Source: Embiotoca jacksoni
Taxonomy: Eukaryota > Chordata > Actinopteri > Embiotocidae
DNA length: 64,000 nucleotides
NCBI GenBank assembly: GCA_022577435.1
Contig: JAKOON010000009.1
Span: forward strand, 2,939,754 to 3,003,753
Direction: 5' to 3'
Shown: positions 61,681-64,000 of the stretch, piece after piece
How the letters are laid out: each line of letters begins with the position of its first letter
How positions within the stretch are numbered: position 1 is the stretch's first letter
The notes under the pieces: generated by a model
What the model saw: only the letters and a program-made list of their open reading frames with translations
Databases searched by the model: none
Told to the model about the DNA's origin: nothing
Position numbers and translations under genes: made by a program

Positions 61681-61897
61681 CATAAAAAAAAAAAAAACTC
61701 CAGCAGGCTCTGTTACTGGATGCCCCATCTCTGTCTGTCAGTCTGTCGGCCTATCTCTCTCTGGCCCTCTATGGTCAGCATTAGTATCACCGTAGGGCTT
61801 GTTAATTACTGAGTTATTATCTCAGTAAGTCCAGAATGAATTTCATCCTGGTGGAAATGGCCATGTAAGTGATTTTCCACAGTTACAATGATTGGAT
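61681..61897. promoter_or_regulatory. Conserved-element-like segment with short hairpin
   Basis: Complex sequence around CTTGTTAATTACTGAG; TTACTGAG (61806-61813) and CTCAGTAA (61821-61828) form a perfect 8-bp inverted repeat with a 7-nt loop. Confidence 0.3.
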
Positions 61898-61919
61898 GGG
61901 TGGGTGGGTGGATGGGGGG
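61898..61919 (+). other. G-quadruplex motif (GGGT repeats)
   Basis: G3-T-G3-T-G3-TGGAT-G6: four G-runs, two one-base loops and one five-base loop. Confidence 0.65.
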
Positions 61920-62340
61920 CGTCTCGGCCTCTAGGGTGCTCTTATAATTATTTTTCAGAAGCAGAAGTCTGAGTCATGCTGCAGAAAAACGCTTTGGAAT
62001 TAAAGAAGTTCATATTTTTGACTCCGCCTTGTTTCATCACTTGTAAAACTGCACCGCAGGGGAGGACACTTGAAAAGATTTATCTCGCGCCATGTCCGTT
62101 TGGCACGAGCTTTCATAACAACTGGTGAGTATGTCAGTAAGCATAAATGTCAACAGCAAACCCCAAATCTACATAAGAAAAAAAAATCTTTTGATAATTT
62201 TTCTGTATTCCGGCTGGTAGAACAACCATTTTTTTTTCACCTCGGGGAGTTTAATATTTTTGTGGAGTGTTTTCATCTTGCCACTAGATACAAATACATA
62301 CACAATATCCCTCTGCTTGAATGACACTCGCTATCTAATT
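61920..62340. other. Unique sequence
   Basis: Short A- and T-runs near 62178 and 62229; nothing recognised. Confidence 0.45.
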
Positions 62341-62760
62341 ATTCCTCAGTATTCACTTTTGCCTTTGAAAATTCCCATTAAATATGAATGAGTCGTCGCC
62401 GTCCCCCCTCCACTTCTGTTTTGACTTGACTCAGCTGAGCACCAGCCTCCCCAATCATCAGCTGTTATGATGTTAGGCTGCCATCAATTAGATCTTGTTT
62501 GATGCGCCCCCTCCCTGGCCGCCCGGTCTGACAGTGCTGCGAGCCGTCGGTGGCGGCGGCGGGGTGGGACCCGGCCCTCAGCAACTTGCTAATTAAAGCT
62601 GTAATTAGGCCTAATCCTGGACTTCAAATGAGCTCCTTAGTGAGCCAGGTGTGCCAGACAGTAGTGGAGGACAAATTTCCCCTCATTCATTCACTTAACT
62701 GGATCTTCCCTAATTTGCATACTTATGTGCTCTTTTGTGTCCTTTAAGACATACTTGATA
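62341..62760. promoter_or_regulatory. Homeodomain/octamer-rich conserved-element-like segment
   Basis: Within 30 bp lie CTAATTAA (62589-62596), GTAATTAG (62601-62608) and TAATCC (62612-62617), i.e. two TAATTA-type homeodomain sites and one OTX/PITX-type site. A perfect POU octamer on the minus strand (ATTTGCAT, 62713-62720) follows. The surrounding 400 bp are complex, repeat-free and without a biased reading frame. By appearance this is the strongest enhancer candidate of the window. Confidence 0.4.
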
Positions 62761-64000
62761 TAATGTATAATGGCTGAAGTGACTCCTAATGAAAATGTGA
62801 GGACACTTAGTTCCTTGTTGAGGACTGAATGAGCATCAAAATAAACTTGACAAAAAAAAATCTCTGCAAGCCCCAAATTTTCTTCTGTGGAAATGCTGCG
62901 TCGCATGCAAGCAGCAGCAGAGTAATACAGGACATGGATGAATGGCTGTATGTCATGCATGACCTTGCAATGTCATAACAGACTTCTCAAAAACAGTCAT
63001 TGCTTTCAAGAGATACGAATCAAGGTTGATGTCAACGTAGGTGCTTACGTCATCTTTTATAAAAGTCTCTGTTTCCGCCCGTCCAGACTAATCCTCAATC
63101 CAAGATCATTTAAGCGAAGTCAGGGTCAGCAGCGTTGTCAAGAGTCTCCATTTTAGGGTTCAGACACGCTGACGTGGTGAGGACGCTGGGCGTAAATGTT
63201 GCAAAAGTTATGTGTTTTGAAAACAGAAACGTATTAATGTGGATGAAGCCTTTGTCTAGACTCAAGGTCAAATCCAGGGCAAAGAATGTCACACACTGTT
63301 GATTCACTCTTGATTGTAAAACGTCCTACTTGCTCTGACTGTTCGGTAATAATTGAAGATTAACTCGGATGAGTCTGTCAACTTGTTTGATGAACTTTTT
63401 TTTCTCACCTGGATTCCAGCAGCTGGACAGTAAATGGACAGTTTTGGAGAATATATGTGATGCCTTTGGTTTGCAACATCAAATGCAACAACTCACTGAC
63501 AGTCAGAGAAATGCTGCTGAAGCAAAACGTCTCTGGAACTCTGACATGAAAAGAACTTTAATTGTTCAGTTAAACCCAGTTTTAAACCCATAACCGGTTC
63601 TTTCTCTGCAATCCACATCACTAAATAAAATTAACATGCACACGACCATTTCTCTGCGCATGAATGTGTCCTCTATCATAATAAATAAGCTTCCTGTAAA
63701 GTGAGCTGCCTCCGTGCATAACTACAGATCCATCTGTTAGCTATAAGTGGTAGGGGGAGTGAGGATAGTCGCTTGTGATATGGGCACAGATGGTCTGTTC
63801 TTTCTGATAATGTTTCGCAGTTGGAGCCGTTCAGTGGAGAGAATGTGTGAATTAAAAAATCCCAGTTGAATAGTAATAAATCCGCAGTACAACTCCGCAG
63901 CTTCTCAGCTCTGATCCGTGGAGAAGAACCGGCCAAGTGAGATGGAATGAGATACAGTGAAGTAAACAAAGAGCGATGGAGAGGTGGAGTTGCGTGAAAT
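62761..64000. other. Unique sequence to window end
   Basis: No large repeat or coding signal. 62860-62990 and 63600-63730 may be conserved. A 74-codon plus frame (63369-63593) and a 97-codon minus frame (63676-63969) show no domain. Confidence 0.4.

Overview
The window looks like intergenic or intronic DNA from a ray-finned fish, most likely an acanthomorph teleost. Three things point there. Long perfect (CA)n/(GT)n microsatellites, often over 50 bp, recur every 1-3 kb. Short interspersed repeats that I recognise from memory as common teleost families are present. There are no dense bacterial-type reading frames: almost every long open frame is read out of a microsatellite (His-Thr, Val-Cys, Ser-Leu polymers) or out of polypurine/polypyrimidine tracts. 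I cannot support a single intact protein-coding gene, rRNA or tRNA.

Layout. 1-12 kb: unique sequence, purine/pyrimidine tracts, an hAT-like palindromic element (4.34-4.72 kb), a decayed second hAT-like repeat (7.0-7.2 kb), and the first large microsatellites. 12-15 kb: two minus-strand stretches that look like broken coding sequence. 15-30 kb: unique segments resembling conserved noncoding elements (18.5-19.4, 23.0-23.5, 25.8-26.2 and 28.1-28.8 kb), broken by microsatellites and short LINE/SINE-type fragments. 30.7-31.1 kb: a CpG-rich block with a near-consensus CTCF motif and clustered E-boxes. 35-42 kb: the densest run of unique, CpG-containing, homeodomain-motif-rich sequence, including an RNA-style hairpin at 36.48-36.56 kb. 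44-46 kb: a piggyBac-like palindromic MITE, a GC-rich collagen-like minisatellite and a 500-bp polypurine tract. 46-64 kb: alternating unique segments, repeats, G-quadruplex-prone tracts and nested inverted repeats, ending in a homeodomain/octamer-rich segment at 62.3-62.8 kb.

Interpretation (inference). A 64-kb stretch without exons but with many complex, motif-rich unique segments fits a gene desert or a very long intron near a developmental regulator. Conservation cannot be judged from one sequence, so every 'conserved-element-like' call is a hypothesis for a multi-fish alignment. The best candidates for something undescribed are the GU-rich hairpin at 36477-36562, the interlaced inverted repeats at 54752-54861, the convergent CTCF-like motifs at 30.7 and 58.5 kb, and the broken minus-strand coding remnants at 12.77-14.52 kb.
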